This document shows positions 25,365-35,100 of a stretch of 64,000 nucleotides of DNA, piece after piece. The DNA is from CAZEKB01 sp964512225 (lineage in GTDB: Bacteria; Myxococcota_A; UBA796; UBA9615). A model generated the notes under the pieces. It was not told the origin of the DNA and did no database searches. It was given only the letters and a program-made list of their open reading frames with translations. The stretch lies in the NCBI GenBank assembly GCA_964512225.1, contig CAZEKB010000029.1, positions 1 to 64,000 on the forward strand, read 5' to 3'. A program made the translations under genes and the position numbers. The stretch's first letter is position 1; the number at the start of each line of letters is the position of its first letter.

Positions 25365-26174
25365 CTACCGCGCGCGGCGAGTCCGCGGATCCAGGCGGTC
25401 GCGCAGGCCGTCTCCGAGGAAGTTGAACCCCAGCACCGTGAGCATGATCGCGGCCCCCGGGAACACCGACAGGTGCGGGGCCACGAGCATGTACTCGCGG
25501 CCGTCGTTGAGCATCGAGCCCCAGGACGGCACCCCCGGCGGGGCGCCGAGCCCCAGGAACGACAGCCCCGCCTCCGCGAGGATCGCGCCCGCCATCCCGA
25601 ACGTCGCCTGAATCACCAGCAGCGGCACGACGTTGGGGAGGATCTGCCGGAGCATGATCCGGCGCGGCCCCATCCCGATGGCCCGCGCCGCCGTGATGAA
25701 CTCCGCCTCCCGCAGCTCCAGCGTCTTGGCGCGCACCAGCCGCGCGTAGGACACCCAGCCGGACACGCACAGCGCGAGGACGACGAGCCCAACCGAGCGG
25801 GTGGGGGACAGCGCCGTGATCGCGATGGCCAGCAGGATCCCCGGGAACGCCTGGAAGCACTCCAGCACGAACATCAGCGCCCGGTCCGCGCGCCCGCCGT
25901 ACCACCCCGCGGGCAGGCCGATCGCGGTCCCCAGGAACGCCGACACGGACACGACGGTCACGCCCACCCACAGGCTGATGCGCGAGCCGTGCACGATGCG
26001 CGCGTAGATGTCGCAGCCGTCGGCGTCGGCTCCGAGCCAGTGGCGCGCCGACGGGCCCGCCAGCTCGGAGGCGAGGCGACAGTCCTCGGGGTCGAGTCGG
26101 CCGACCCACGGGGCGAGCGCCGCGCACAGGACGAGCCCCAGCACGAGCCCCGCGCCGATGCGGATCGCGGTCAT
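25365..26174 (-). CDS. Oligopeptide ABC transporter permease, DppC-like
   Basis: A 269-residue inner-membrane permease with about six helices and a periplasmic loop (HWLGADADGCDIYARIVHGSR) typical of DppC/OppC. The EAA loop that contacts the ATPase is present (EFITAARAIGMGPRRIMLRQILPN), and the end GLSFLGLGAPPGVPSWGSML is highly conserved in the family. It is the last gene of a three-gene minus-strand operon and overlaps its upstream permease by 4 bp (ATGA). No ATPase gene follows. It ends 5 bp from the convergent Asp-tail lipoprotein gene. Confidence 0.9.
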   Translation of the reverse strand: MTAIRIGAGLVLGLVLCAALAPWVGRLDPEDCRLASELAGPSARHWLGADADGCDIYARIVHGSRISLWVGVTVVSVSAFLGTAIGLPAGWYGGRADRALMFVLECFQAFPGILLAIAITALSPTRSVGLVVLALCVSGWVSYARLVRAKTLELREAEFITAARAIGMGPRRIMLRQILPNVVPLLVIQATFGMAGAILAEAGLSFLGLGAPPGVPSWGSMLNDGREYMLVAPHLSVFPGAAIMLTVLGFNFLGDGLRDRLDPRTRRAR

Positions 26175-27160
26175 CGCTCGTCCAGCCGGACCCGGGGGTC
26201 GGCGATCGTGTACGCGACGTCCGTCGCCGTGTTGACCGCCACGTACGTCGCGGCGATCAGGAGCACGCAGCCCTGCACCATCGGGAAGTCGCGGGAGCGG
26301 ATCGCCTGGATGATCTCCCGACCGATGCCCGGCCACCCGAAGATCTCCTCGGTGATGATCGACCCGGTCAGCAGCGCCCCGAACTGCAGCCCCACGATCG
26401 TGATCACCGGCAGCAGCGCGGCCCGCAGGGCGTGCTTGAAGAGCGCGGCCCGCTCCGACAGCCCCTTCGCCTTCGCCGTCCGCACGTAGTCGGCGTGCAG
26501 CGTCTCGAGGACGCTCGCGCGGGTGATGCGCGTGAGGATCGCGGACATGCCCAGGCCGAGCGTGATCGCGGGGAGCACGATCGCGCCCGGCGCCGTGGCC
26601 CCCGACACCGGCAGCCAGCCCAGCTCCACCGCGAAGATCAGGATCAGCAGCGGACCCAGCCAGAAGTTCGGCATGGAGACCCCCAGGAGCGCGCCCGCCA
26701 TCGACGCCTGATCGACCCACGTCCCCCGCCTCCACGCGGCGAGGGTCCCGAGCGGGACCGCGAGCAGGATCGATACGAGCAGGGCCGCCCCCGCCAGCTT
26801 CAGCGTCTGGGGGAAGCGCATGCCGAGCGTGTCCCACACCGAGCGCCGCGTATGGAGCGACCGGAGCTCTCCCGTCAGCAGCGACGTGAAGAAGCCCGCG
26901 TACTGCGTATCCGTCACCGCGCGCGAGGCCCGCTGCAGGGGGCTGCCCGAGCCCCGGAGGGCCGCAACGTCCACGAACAGGGGGCGGTCGAGACCGTAGG
27001 CCGCGATCAGCTCCTCCTTGCGGTCGAGCGTCGCGTTCTCGCCCACCATGAAGTCGACCGGGTCCCCCGGGATGAGGTGCAGCAGGGCGAAGACGGCGGT
27101 GGACACGACCCACAGCAGCGGGATCGCCAGCAGCGCGCGGCGGACCAGGACGCCGATCAC
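26171..27160 (-). CDS. Oligopeptide ABC transporter permease, DppB-like
   Basis: A 329-residue permease with the DppB opening (LVRRALLAIPLLWVVSTAVF and HLIPGDPVDFMVG). It has an extended periplasmic loop (~60-110) and the EAA loop DYVRTAKAKGLSERAALFKH. Its C-terminus has EEIFGWPGIGREIIQAIRSRD. It forms the heterodimeric channel with the DppC-like protein. The GTG start overlaps the binding-protein stop (GTGA), so translation is coupled. Confidence 0.9.
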   Translation of the reverse strand: MIGVLVRRALLAIPLLWVVSTAVFALLHLIPGDPVDFMVGENATLDRKEELIAAYGLDRPLFVDVAALRGSGSPLQRASRAVTDTQYAGFFTSLLTGELRSLHTRRSVWDTLGMRFPQTLKLAGAALLVSILLAVPLGTLAAWRRGTWVDQASMAGALLGVSMPNFWLGPLLILIFAVELGWLPVSGATAPGAIVLPAITLGLGMSAILTRITRASVLETLHADYVRTAKAKGLSERAALFKHALRAALLPVITIVGLQFGALLTGSIITEEIFGWPGIGREIIQAIRSRDFPMVQGCVLLIAATYVAVNTATDVAYTIADPRVRLDER

Positions 27161-28737
27161 CGGGGCCCCGTCTTGCGCGCATGGACGAGGGCGCCGAAGT
27201 CCCCGTCGGGCACCGCCGCGTAGCCCTCGACGTTGCGCCCCGCGACCACGACGTTGTGCGTGTACCAGAGCGGGAGCAGCGGCAGGTCGCGGCCCGTGAT
27301 GCGCTGGAGCTCGCGGTACAGCGGCGCGCGACTCGCCCGATCGACGACCCGGCGCCCCTCATCGATCAGCCGGTCGACCGCGGGCTCGTCGTAGAAGGTG
27401 CGGTTGGCCCCGTCCGGCGGCATCCGACGGCTGTCGAACACGTAGGCGTACCAGTCGGGGTCGGTCACGCCGACGGCGGACAGCGTGAAGAGGTCGTATG
27501 CGCCCTGCTTGATGTCGGAGAAGAACACCCCCCACTCGTTCGTCCGCAGCTCCATCTCGACGCCGACGTCGGCCAGCTGGCGCCGCATGATCCGAGCCAC
27601 GGCGACCGACGTGGAGTCCGTGGAGGTGCGGTAGACGAGCCGCAGGCGGGCCCCGTCGCGCTCCGGGAGGCCCGCCTCGTCCAGGAGCCGCCGCGCGCGC
27701 TCGGGGTCGTGGGGGTAGGTCGGCGCGTCGTCCGCGAACGCCCAGTGATCGGGGTGGAGGAAGCTCGTCGCCGGGCTGGCGGTGCCGCGCAGCTTGTATC
27801 GGATGATCGGCTCGCGGTCGAGCGCGTGCGCGATCGCCCACCGGACCCTCACGTCGCTCAGGTGGGGGTGGCGGAGGTTGAAGGCCAGGTACTTCACCAG
27901 GGTGGACTCGGCCGAGTTCACGCGCAGGTCCGGCTCGCCCCGGAGCCGCTCGAGCACGTGGGCGGGGAGGTCGTTCTGGGTGAGGTCGGCGCTGCCGTGC
28001 ATCACCTCGAGGACCCTCACCGTCGCGTCCGGGACGATCCGGAACCGCAGCCGACGGACCCCGGTCGTCCCCCCGAACCAGGCCGGGTTCCGCTCCAGGA
28101 GGACGTGCGAGTCGGGGACCTCTTCGAGCATTCGGAAGGCCCCGGACCCGATCAGGTGGTCGCGGAAGTCGGGGCCGTGCTCGTCCAGCGCCCGGGCGGG
28201 CGCGCCGCCGCCGCCCGCCAGGGTCTGGGGGAAGGGCGCGTGGGGGCGCCGCAGGCGGAAGACCACCGTGCCCTCGTCCGGCGTCTCGATCGCCTCGATG
28301 GGTTCGAGGCTGAGCCGCCGCACGGAGCCGACCGCGGGGTCGAGGATCGAGCGGTACGTCGCGGCCACGTCGCGAGCCCGGACCGGCGTCCCGTCGTGGA
28401 AGCGCGCGTCGGGGCGCAGCCGACAGATCCAGGTGCGATCGTCCGGGCGGTCGAGGGCGCCCGCGAGGTGGGGGCGGGCGACGCCCTCGACGTCGCGCTG
28501 CAGCAGCGTCGAGAAGACCAGCCGCGCGATGCGATCGGAGAAGGCGTCCTGGGCGAATCGGGGGTCGAGGTTGGTGGGGGTGCCCGCCAGCGCGAAGACC
28601 AGCTCGTCCACCGGCGGGGCCGCGGACCCGCAACCGAGGTACGTCGCGGCCGCGGAGCAGCCGAGCGCCCCAAGAAAGCTCCGCCGACTCAAGGTCGTTT
28701 GAATATCGGCCGATGGTGGTCGTCTATACGGGAGCAT
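27157..28737 (-). CDS. Oligopeptide-binding lipoprotein with Tat signal
   Basis: A 526-residue family 5 solute-binding protein, first gene of the importer operon. The N-terminus has a twin-Arg motif (SRRSFLGALG, ~17-26) and a lipobox-like YLGC, so a Tat-exported lipoprotein is likely. Family features are TWICRLRPDARFHDGTPV, YPHDPERARRLLDEAGLPE and DPDWYAYVFDS. The domain is related to the binding half of the kinase fusion at 12917-15634. I chose ATG 28737 because it places the Tat motif near the N-terminus. No Shine-Dalgarno is evident. Ligand is unknown. Confidence 0.88.
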   Translation of the reverse strand: MLPYRRPPSADIQTTLSRRSFLGALGCSAAATYLGCGSAAPPVDELVFALAGTPTNLDPRFAQDAFSDRIARLVFSTLLQRDVEGVARPHLAGALDRPDDRTWICRLRPDARFHDGTPVRARDVAATYRSILDPAVGSVRRLSLEPIEAIETPDEGTVVFRLRRPHAPFPQTLAGGGGAPARALDEHGPDFRDHLIGSGAFRMLEEVPDSHVLLERNPAWFGGTTGVRRLRFRIVPDATVRVLEVMHGSADLTQNDLPAHVLERLRGEPDLRVNSAESTLVKYLAFNLRHPHLSDVRVRWAIAHALDREPIIRYKLRGTASPATSFLHPDHWAFADDAPTYPHDPERARRLLDEAGLPERDGARLRLVYRTSTDSTSVAVARIMRRQLADVGVEMELRTNEWGVFFSDIKQGAYDLFTLSAVGVTDPDWYAYVFDSRRMPPDGANRTFYDEPAVDRLIDEGRRVVDRASRAPLYRELQRITGRDLPLLPLWYTHNVVVAGRNVEGYAAVPDGDFGALVHARKTGPR

Positions 28738-28795
28738 GCGTGTGATGTGCGGCCCAGAGCCTAGACCCGGACGGCGGGGCGCGGTACGGTCGAAC

Positions 28796-28837
28796 CCCGT
28801 GTTCGCACGGGTTGGCGGTCGTGTGTCCGATCGACAC
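28796..28837. promoter_or_regulatory. UUCG-loop hairpin and inverted repeat between divergent genes
   Basis: CCCGTG-TTCG-CACGGG (28796-28811) forms a 6-bp stem with a TTCG tetraloop. Twelve bases on is an inverted repeat GTGTC-N5-GACAC (28823-28837). They lie in the 145-bp divergent region between the importer operon and the envelope cluster. They could be an operator or leader structure. Neither is diagnostic. Confidence 0.3.
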
Positions 28838-28882
28838 GAAACGCACCGAACGCAGCACACGTGCCGGCCCCGGAGGACCCTG

Positions 28883-29671
28883 ATGCCCAACCGCTGGATC
28901 CACGCTCTCCTGATCGCGCTGCTGGTCGCCCTCGGCGCCGGCCCGGCGTTCGCTCAGGGCGAAGAAGAGGCGGACGAAGAGACCACCGAAGAAGCCGGCG
29001 ACGAAGGCACCGACGAGACCGCCGAAGAGGGCGTGACCGACGGCAAGGCGCCGTCCGGCCCCTCGCTGCCCGGGAGCGCGTCCTCCTCGGCCGACGAAGA
29101 GGACGCCGAGCTGTCGATCTACCGCGAGCTCAAGACGGTCGAGTCCCAGGTCAACGACCTCAAGGAGAAGGTGTTCCGCAGCAAGGCCCGCCTCCTCCTC
29201 CTCGAAGAGAAGGTGATCCGCGGCGTCGTCTCCGGCGCCAAGGCGGTCATCCGCCACGTGAACAAGCTCGGCCCGGCCTACCGCCTGCAGTCGATCACCT
29301 ACTACTTCGACGGCAACCCCATCTTCCAGCGCACCGACCCGACCGGGAACGGCCTCGCCAAGGAGAAGGAGCTGGAGATCTTCGAGGCGAACGTGCCCCC
29401 GGGGAACCACACGCTGTCGGTCACGGGCGTCATCAAGGGTCGCGGCAGCGGCCTCTTCGCCTACCTGTCGGACTACTCGTTCAACATCTCGTCGTCGTAC
29501 ACGTTCCTCGCCGAGGACGGACGCACCACCCGCCTGGACGCAGAGCTGTTCAAGCAGGGCGGCCCGGCCGGTGACTGGGTCCAGGGTCCGGCGTACGAGT
29601 TCAAGCTCCTCGGGGAGAAGGCGGGCGGCGAAGAGCCCGCGGACGCCTCCTCCGGCGGAGCCGGTCAGTAG
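28883..29671 (+). CDS. Exported acidic coiled-coil protein at the head of the envelope cluster
   Basis: A 262-residue protein with a Sec signal (cleavage near AFAQG, ~26), then ~45 residues dominated by Glu/Asp/Thr. A short coiled coil follows (ELKTVESQVNDLKEKVFR, ~85-120). The C-terminal ~130 residues are a beta-rich domain (YRLQSITYYFDGNPIF and VPPGNHTLSVTGVIKGRG) resembling PEGA/carboxypeptidase-regulatory-like folds. Proteins of this kind sit beside TPR and ExbBD genes in Myxococcota. No enzymatic motif is seen. GGAGG precedes ATG 28883 with good spacing. It is the first gene of the TPR operon, 18 bp before the next. Confidence 0.7.
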   Translation: MPNRWIHALLIALLVALGAGPAFAQGEEEADEETTEEAGDEGTDETAEEGVTDGKAPSGPSLPGSASSSADEEDAELSIYRELKTVESQVNDLKEKVFRSKARLLLLEEKVIRGVVSGAKAVIRHVNKLGPAYRLQSITYYFDGNPIFQRTDPTGNGLAKEKELEIFEANVPPGNHTLSVTGVIKGRGSGLFAYLSDYSFNISSSYTFLAEDGRTTRLDAELFKQGGPAGDWVQGPAYEFKLLGEKAGGEEPADASSGGAGQ

Positions 29672-29689
29672 AGGGTGCAAAAGGCGGAC

Positions 29690-32158
29690 GTGACCACTCC
29701 GGTTCGGTTCGGTCGATTCCTCGGGGGGCTCGGTTTCGCGCTCCTCTTGGCGGTGGCGTGGAGCCCGTCGTCGGCCTCGGCGCAGCGCGTCGATACCAAC
29801 CGCCTCCAGTTCATCGAGAACGAGCTCGGCCAGCTCGAGAGGCGCTTCTTGAGCCTCCGCGGCGAGCTGTCCTCGGGCTCGCTCACGCGGAGCCCCCGCC
29901 TCATCTCGGAGCGGTATCGCGAGGCGCGCTACGCCTACCTCGTCGAGGACTATGAGCGCTGTGCGCTGATCTTCTACTCGCTGCTCGAGAACGACGACCT
30001 GCGCGGCGATCCGCGGAAGCCCGAGGGGGAGTGGTACCTCGCCGAGTGCCTGTTCCTGGACGGGAACCTGCTGCCCGCGCAGCGCGAGTTCCGGGGCATC
30101 GTCGACACGGGCCCGAACCACCCCTTCTACGGGGACAGCCTGCTCAAGCTGATCGAGATCTACGGGCGCACGGGCGAGGTCCGCGAGTTCAACTACTACT
30201 ACAACAACTTCGTCCTGCAATCGCGGGACGACAGCCCGACCTCGCTGCGCATCCGCTACGAGATGGGCCGCACGCTCTACCGCCAGGGCAAGCTCGCGGA
30301 GGCCCAGGGCATCTTCGGCGCCTTCCCTCGGGGCTCCACGTACACGCCCCAGGCCGGCTACCACAGCGGCGTGATCCTGGTCCGCCAGGGTCAGGACGCG
30401 TTGGACGCGGCCATCGACCTCGAGGCGCAGGGGCGCAACCAGGCCGCGGGCCAGGAGCGCAACGCCGCGATCCAGAAGTTCCAGTCGGCGATCACCGCGT
30501 TCATGGAGGTGGAGACGCTGCCCACCTCGACGTCCGCCCACGAGCAGGTCCGGGACCTCACCCGCCTCGCCATCGCCCGTCTGCACTACCAGAACGGCAA
30601 GATCCCCGAGGCGGTCGGCTACTACTCGCGCATCGCGAGCGACTCGCCGGTCTACAGCGACGCGCTCTACGAGCTGATCTGGGCCACGATCGAGGCCGCG
30701 ACCCAGCAGGAGCTCGAGTTCGAGTCGAAGCGGAAGTACGACGAAGCGCTGCGCGCGATCGAGATCTTCAACCTCGCCTTCCCCGAAGACGTCCGGGAGC
30801 CCGCCCTGCGGCTGCTCGCGGGCCACGTCCGCGTGCGGATGGAGGAGTACGAAGAGGCGATCGAGCGGTACGAGCTGGCGGGAGAGAAGTTCCGCGGCCT
30901 CAAGCGCATCGTGGACGAGATCGTCGGCTCCGGCGCGGACCCGATGGTCTACTTCAACCAGCTCGTCGACGACGACAAGTTCGTGGCCGAGGCCGACCTG
31001 ACCGTCCCCAAGGAGGCGAAGCGTCAGGCCGCATCGGACGAGCGGGTGGCCGAGGCCGTGCGCATCTCGGGCGACCTCTACCGGCAGCAGGAGGCGATCG
31101 AGGACGCGGACATCCTGCTCGGGTTGCTCGAAGAGGCCCTGTACGGCAGCGAGTCGGTGGATCTGATCCAGACCTACCGCCTGCACCGCCAGCAGCTGTC
31201 CACGGCGGACGCGGCCGCGCTGCTCCTGCGCAACCGGCTCGTCGACTTCGAGATGGACTACCTCGCGACGGTGCTCCCCTCCGGTTCGCTGGGTTCGCTC
31301 GAGGCGATCCAGAAGGACCGCGAGCGGGCGGGCAGCTCGGCGACCGGCTTCGCGTCGGCTCGCCAGACCACGGTCGACAAGGCCGAGCACTTCGGGCTCC
31401 AGGCCCAGGCCGTGGGCGGCCGCCTGTACACGCTCGAGCTCGTCGTCAACGACCTCCTCGGTCGGCTCGTGGGCATGGAGGAGTACCTGGTCGACGCCCG
31501 CAACCGCGGCGAGCGCACGCGCGAGAGCGAGCTCGAGGCGCGCAAGGAGATCGACGCGGAGCGCGCCCAGCTGGGCGAGGTGAAGGCGATCCTCATCCGC
31601 CTCCGTCGTCGGCTCGAGCCGCGCCTGCTGACGGGGCGCCTGCTCGCGGAGTCGGCGATCGACGAGAACAAGCTCCGCGACGAGGCGGGCGCGTCCGTGA
31701 GCAGCCTCGAGAGTCGCCTCTCGGGTCTCCGCCGTCGCGTCTCCGGGGACGACGTCCTGCGCCGCATCGACACCGCCCGCACCCGGATCCAGGCGATCGC
31801 GGGCCAGTCCGCCGAGACCCGCCGCAAGCTCGACGACGCCGAGGGCAAGGAGATCGGCGAGATCAAGCGCGAGGTCGACTTCCAGCGCCGGATGGTCCGC
31901 AACCTCGACGGCGAAGGCGTGGAGATCGCCGGGGACAACGAGCAGGTCAGCGGCCGCATCGGCAAGCAGGCGTTCGCGGACGTCGCGGGCTTCTACGAGG
32001 ACATGCTCACCCGGGCCGACATGGGCGTGAGCGACGTGTACTGGTACCGCAAGGAGCAGACGTCGCAGGAGCGCAAGAACCTCCAGCGGGAGAAGGTCAA
32101 GCGCCTCAAGGCGCTGGAAGCCGCCTTCGGCTCGGTGCTCGAGGAGGACGAGTCGTGA
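29690..32158 (+). CDS. Large periplasmic TPR protein
   Basis: An 822-residue protein with a Sec signal (cleavage after SASAQ) and helical repeats through most of its length. TPR-like units such as EARYAYLVEDYERCALIFYS, GEWYLAECLFLDGNLLPAQRE and TLYRQGKLAEAQGIF occupy ~60-380. A long coiled-coil half (~490-820) has an Arg/Glu-rich segment. It probably serves as a periplasmic scaffold for the envelope machine. I prefer GTG 29690 (AAGG 5 bp upstream) over GTG 29675. The stop overlaps the next gene (GTGA). Confidence 0.8.
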   Translation: MTTPVRFGRFLGGLGFALLLAVAWSPSSASAQRVDTNRLQFIENELGQLERRFLSLRGELSSGSLTRSPRLISERYREARYAYLVEDYERCALIFYSLLENDDLRGDPRKPEGEWYLAECLFLDGNLLPAQREFRGIVDTGPNHPFYGDSLLKLIEIYGRTGEVREFNYYYNNFVLQSRDDSPTSLRIRYEMGRTLYRQGKLAEAQGIFGAFPRGSTYTPQAGYHSGVILVRQGQDALDAAIDLEAQGRNQAAGQERNAAIQKFQSAITAFMEVETLPTSTSAHEQVRDLTRLAIARLHYQNGKIPEAVGYYSRIASDSPVYSDALYELIWATIEAATQQELEFESKRKYDEALRAIEIFNLAFPEDVREPALRLLAGHVRVRMEEYEEAIERYELAGEKFRGLKRIVDEIVGSGADPMVYFNQLVDDDKFVAEADLTVPKEAKRQAASDERVAEAVRISGDLYRQQEAIEDADILLGLLEEALYGSESVDLIQTYRLHRQQLSTADAAALLLRNRLVDFEMDYLATVLPSGSLGSLEAIQKDRERAGSSATGFASARQTTVDKAEHFGLQAQAVGGRLYTLELVVNDLLGRLVGMEEYLVDARNRGERTRESELEARKEIDAERAQLGEVKAILIRLRRRLEPRLLTGRLLAESAIDENKLRDEAGASVSSLESRLSGLRRRVSGDDVLRRIDTARTRIQAIAGQSAETRRKLDDAEGKEIGEIKREVDFQRRMVRNLDGEGVEIAGDNEQVSGRIGKQAFADVAGFYEDMLTRADMGVSDVYWYRKEQTSQERKNLQREKVKRLKALEAAFGSVLEEDES

Positions 32159-35100
32159 TCCTCCGCATCGCCGCGCGCCTCCTGCCCCTGCTCGCGTTCC
32201 TCGTCGCGTCGTCCGCTTTCGCCCAGGGCGAGACCAGCGAGACGACCGAGGCTACAGAGACTTCGGAGCCCGTCGAAGCCGACCCGGCGCCCGCCCCCGC
32301 CCCGGCCAAGCCGTCGGCCACGGGCCCCCAGGCGGTCGACGAGTGCGGAGACGATCTCTCCGACGCGGGCGACGACTTCGATCCCGCCGCCCGGGAAGTG
32401 GTGGAGACGTCGACGGGGCCCGCGGAGGTCGTGAGCGACGGCAGCGCGACCGCCGACGAGATCGAGCTCGACAACTGGCGCGCCGCGGCCGCGCGGTTCC
32501 AGGACCGGGCCAACGAGTTCGCGAGCGAGGTCTCGCGGATCATCTACAACAAGTACGACGTGGAGGTCGCCGAGCTGCGCGGCGGGTACGACCGGCTGGT
32601 CGGCAAGGCGGACCTCGAGGAGCGGCTGCTCCGCGAAGAGGCCATCCGCGCCCACGAGCGCTTCGTCAACGAGCACCCGAACTCTACGCACACCCCGCGG
32701 CGGATGTTCCGGCTCGCGGAGCTCTACTTCGAGGAGTCCGAAGAGAAGTACCTCGTGGACAACGAGAAGTACGGCGAGCTCGATCTGCTCTTCGAAGAGG
32801 GGAAGATCGACTACCTGCCGGAGCCCCCGCTCAAGGACTACCGGAAGTCGATCAAGCTCTACAAGGACATCATCAAGCGCTTCTCGGACTACGAGGACCT
32901 CGGCGCCGTCTACTACATGCTGGGCTTTTGCTACAGCGACGAGACCGCGCGGCACCTCGACCCCGAGCGCGCCAAGGAGACGTACGAGGCGCTCGTCAAC
33001 AACGTCGAGGAGAGCATCTACACGAACCAGGCGCTGTTCCGGCTCGGCAACATCGCGTTCGAAGAGAACCCCGTCCCCGGCGAGGCGCACCCCCTCGAGG
33101 TGGCGATCGGGTACTACGAAGACGTCATCGAGTACTTCGACCGGCGCGCGGTGGACGAGCCCGCCAAGAACTGGTCCGTCCGCGACCAGAAGCTCTTCGA
33201 GGGCGCGCTCTACAAGTACGCGTGGGCCTACTACAAGCTCGACCGCCCCGACTACGACGACCTCGAGTTCGCGATCACCAAGTTCGTATCGCTCCTGGAT
33301 TGGGCGGAGTCGCTGATCGCCGAGAACCAGTCCGCCGACCTGCGGCCCGAGACGATCCGCTACGTCGCGATCTCGTTCGCCGACCTGTCCTCCGAGCTCG
33401 CGACCGACCCGATGCGGTACGCGATCCTCTGGCTCGACAAGCTCGGGGACAAGCCGTGGCAGTTCGACGTGCTCACCGAGCTCGCGGCGGTCCTCGTCGA
33501 GCAGGCGCGCTACGAGGAGGCGATCGACGCCTACGCGATGCTGCAGCAGAAGTTCCCGCTGCGGCCCGAGGCGCCCGAGTTCCAGAACCGGATCGTCGAG
33601 ATCTGGCAGAACATGCCCGTCCCCGACGCCGACGCGTCGTCGCTCGCGCGGGTGCACCTCACCGAGCAGTACGGCCCGAACAGCAAGTGGAACAAGGCGA
33701 ACGGGGACAACCCCGAGGCGCTGTCGAAGGCGAGCGACTACATCCTCAACTCGCTGGAGTGGGTGGCCATCAGCTACCACACGAAGGCGATCCGGACGAA
33801 CGACCCCAACGACTTCCTGCTCGCGTCCGAGCGGTACCGCGAGTACCTGGACACCTACCCCTTCGCCAAGAACGCCTACGAGCTCAACTTCTGGCTCGCG
33901 GAGTGCCTCTTCTACGGCCGCAAGTGGGAAGAGGCGATCGCCCAGTACCGGAGCCTCGCGGGCTTCCCCGAGGACAGCAAGCAGCGCGAGGCGCTCGAGT
34001 CGATCATGGCCGCCTACCGCGAGCTGTGGCTGGAGCAGCCGGACGTCTCGACGCTCCCCGGCGCCCTGGAGAACATGAAGCCGAAGCTCGGCGAGACGGT
34101 GGACTTCGCGAAGATCCCGCTCACGGATCTCGACAAGGACTACGTCGGCGCCGCGCGCGACCTGCTCGAGTTCGACCCGAACTACTCGCAGGCCGTCGTG
34201 CTCCTCTACGACATCGGGCAGATCTACTACTACCGAAACTGGCTCCCCCAGGCCCGCGAGATCTTCGTGGAGATCATCGACGGCTTCCCGGACACGGAGT
34301 ACGCCTCCTACTCCGCGGGCCTCATCGTCGACTCCTGGCTCTACACCGGGCAGCTCGGCCGCATGCGCGCGGCCGCCAAGAAGTACGCGGCCATGGGCCT
34401 CGGCGGCGGCTCGGAGCTGGCGCTGAAGCGCGAGGAGAACTTCAAGAGCCTCGAGCGAAGCGCCCTGTTCAAGCAGGGTGAGATCGCCTACGACAGGGCG
34501 CAGTACCAGTGCGCCGTCGACGCCTTCGAGGACTACTACGCGCAGTACGGCCACGAGGGCACGGACGAGGATCCGCAGAACATCGACTTCGTGCTCTACA
34601 ACGTCGCGCAGGCGTATACGAAGCTGGGGCGCACCGAGAAGTCGAACGAGTTCTTCGAGAAGCTGCTCGCCGACTTCCCCCACTCCGAGCAGGCGCCCGC
34701 CACCTTCTGGAAGATGGCGTCCAACTACGAGCGCGTGCTCAAGCTCGAGAAGGCCGTCCGGTACTACGAAGACCTCGTGAAGTACCACCCCGAGCACAAG
34801 GACACGGCGAGCGCGCTGTTCAACGCCGCGTTCCTGAAGGTCGGCCTGAAGCGCTTCGCCGAGGCCGCCCGCGACTACGAGCTGTACCACCGCAACTTCA
34901 CCGAGCAGAAGGACGCCAAGGGTGTCCTCTACCGCGCCGCGCAGATGTGGGAGACGGCGGCCGATCGCCGGAACGCGCGTCGCGTCTACAACGAGTGGCT
35001 CGGGCTCTACGGGGCCGAGGACGCCGACCGCTGGGTCGAGACGAACTACAAGCTCGCGGGCTTCTTCGACGAAGAGGGCAAGGGGCGTGAGGCCGTCAAG

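Noticed and set aside
28796..28837. Riboswitch or structured RNA
   Set aside because: Only a 6-bp UUCG hairpin and a 5-bp inverted repeat are visible. No known riboswitch core is recognisable.
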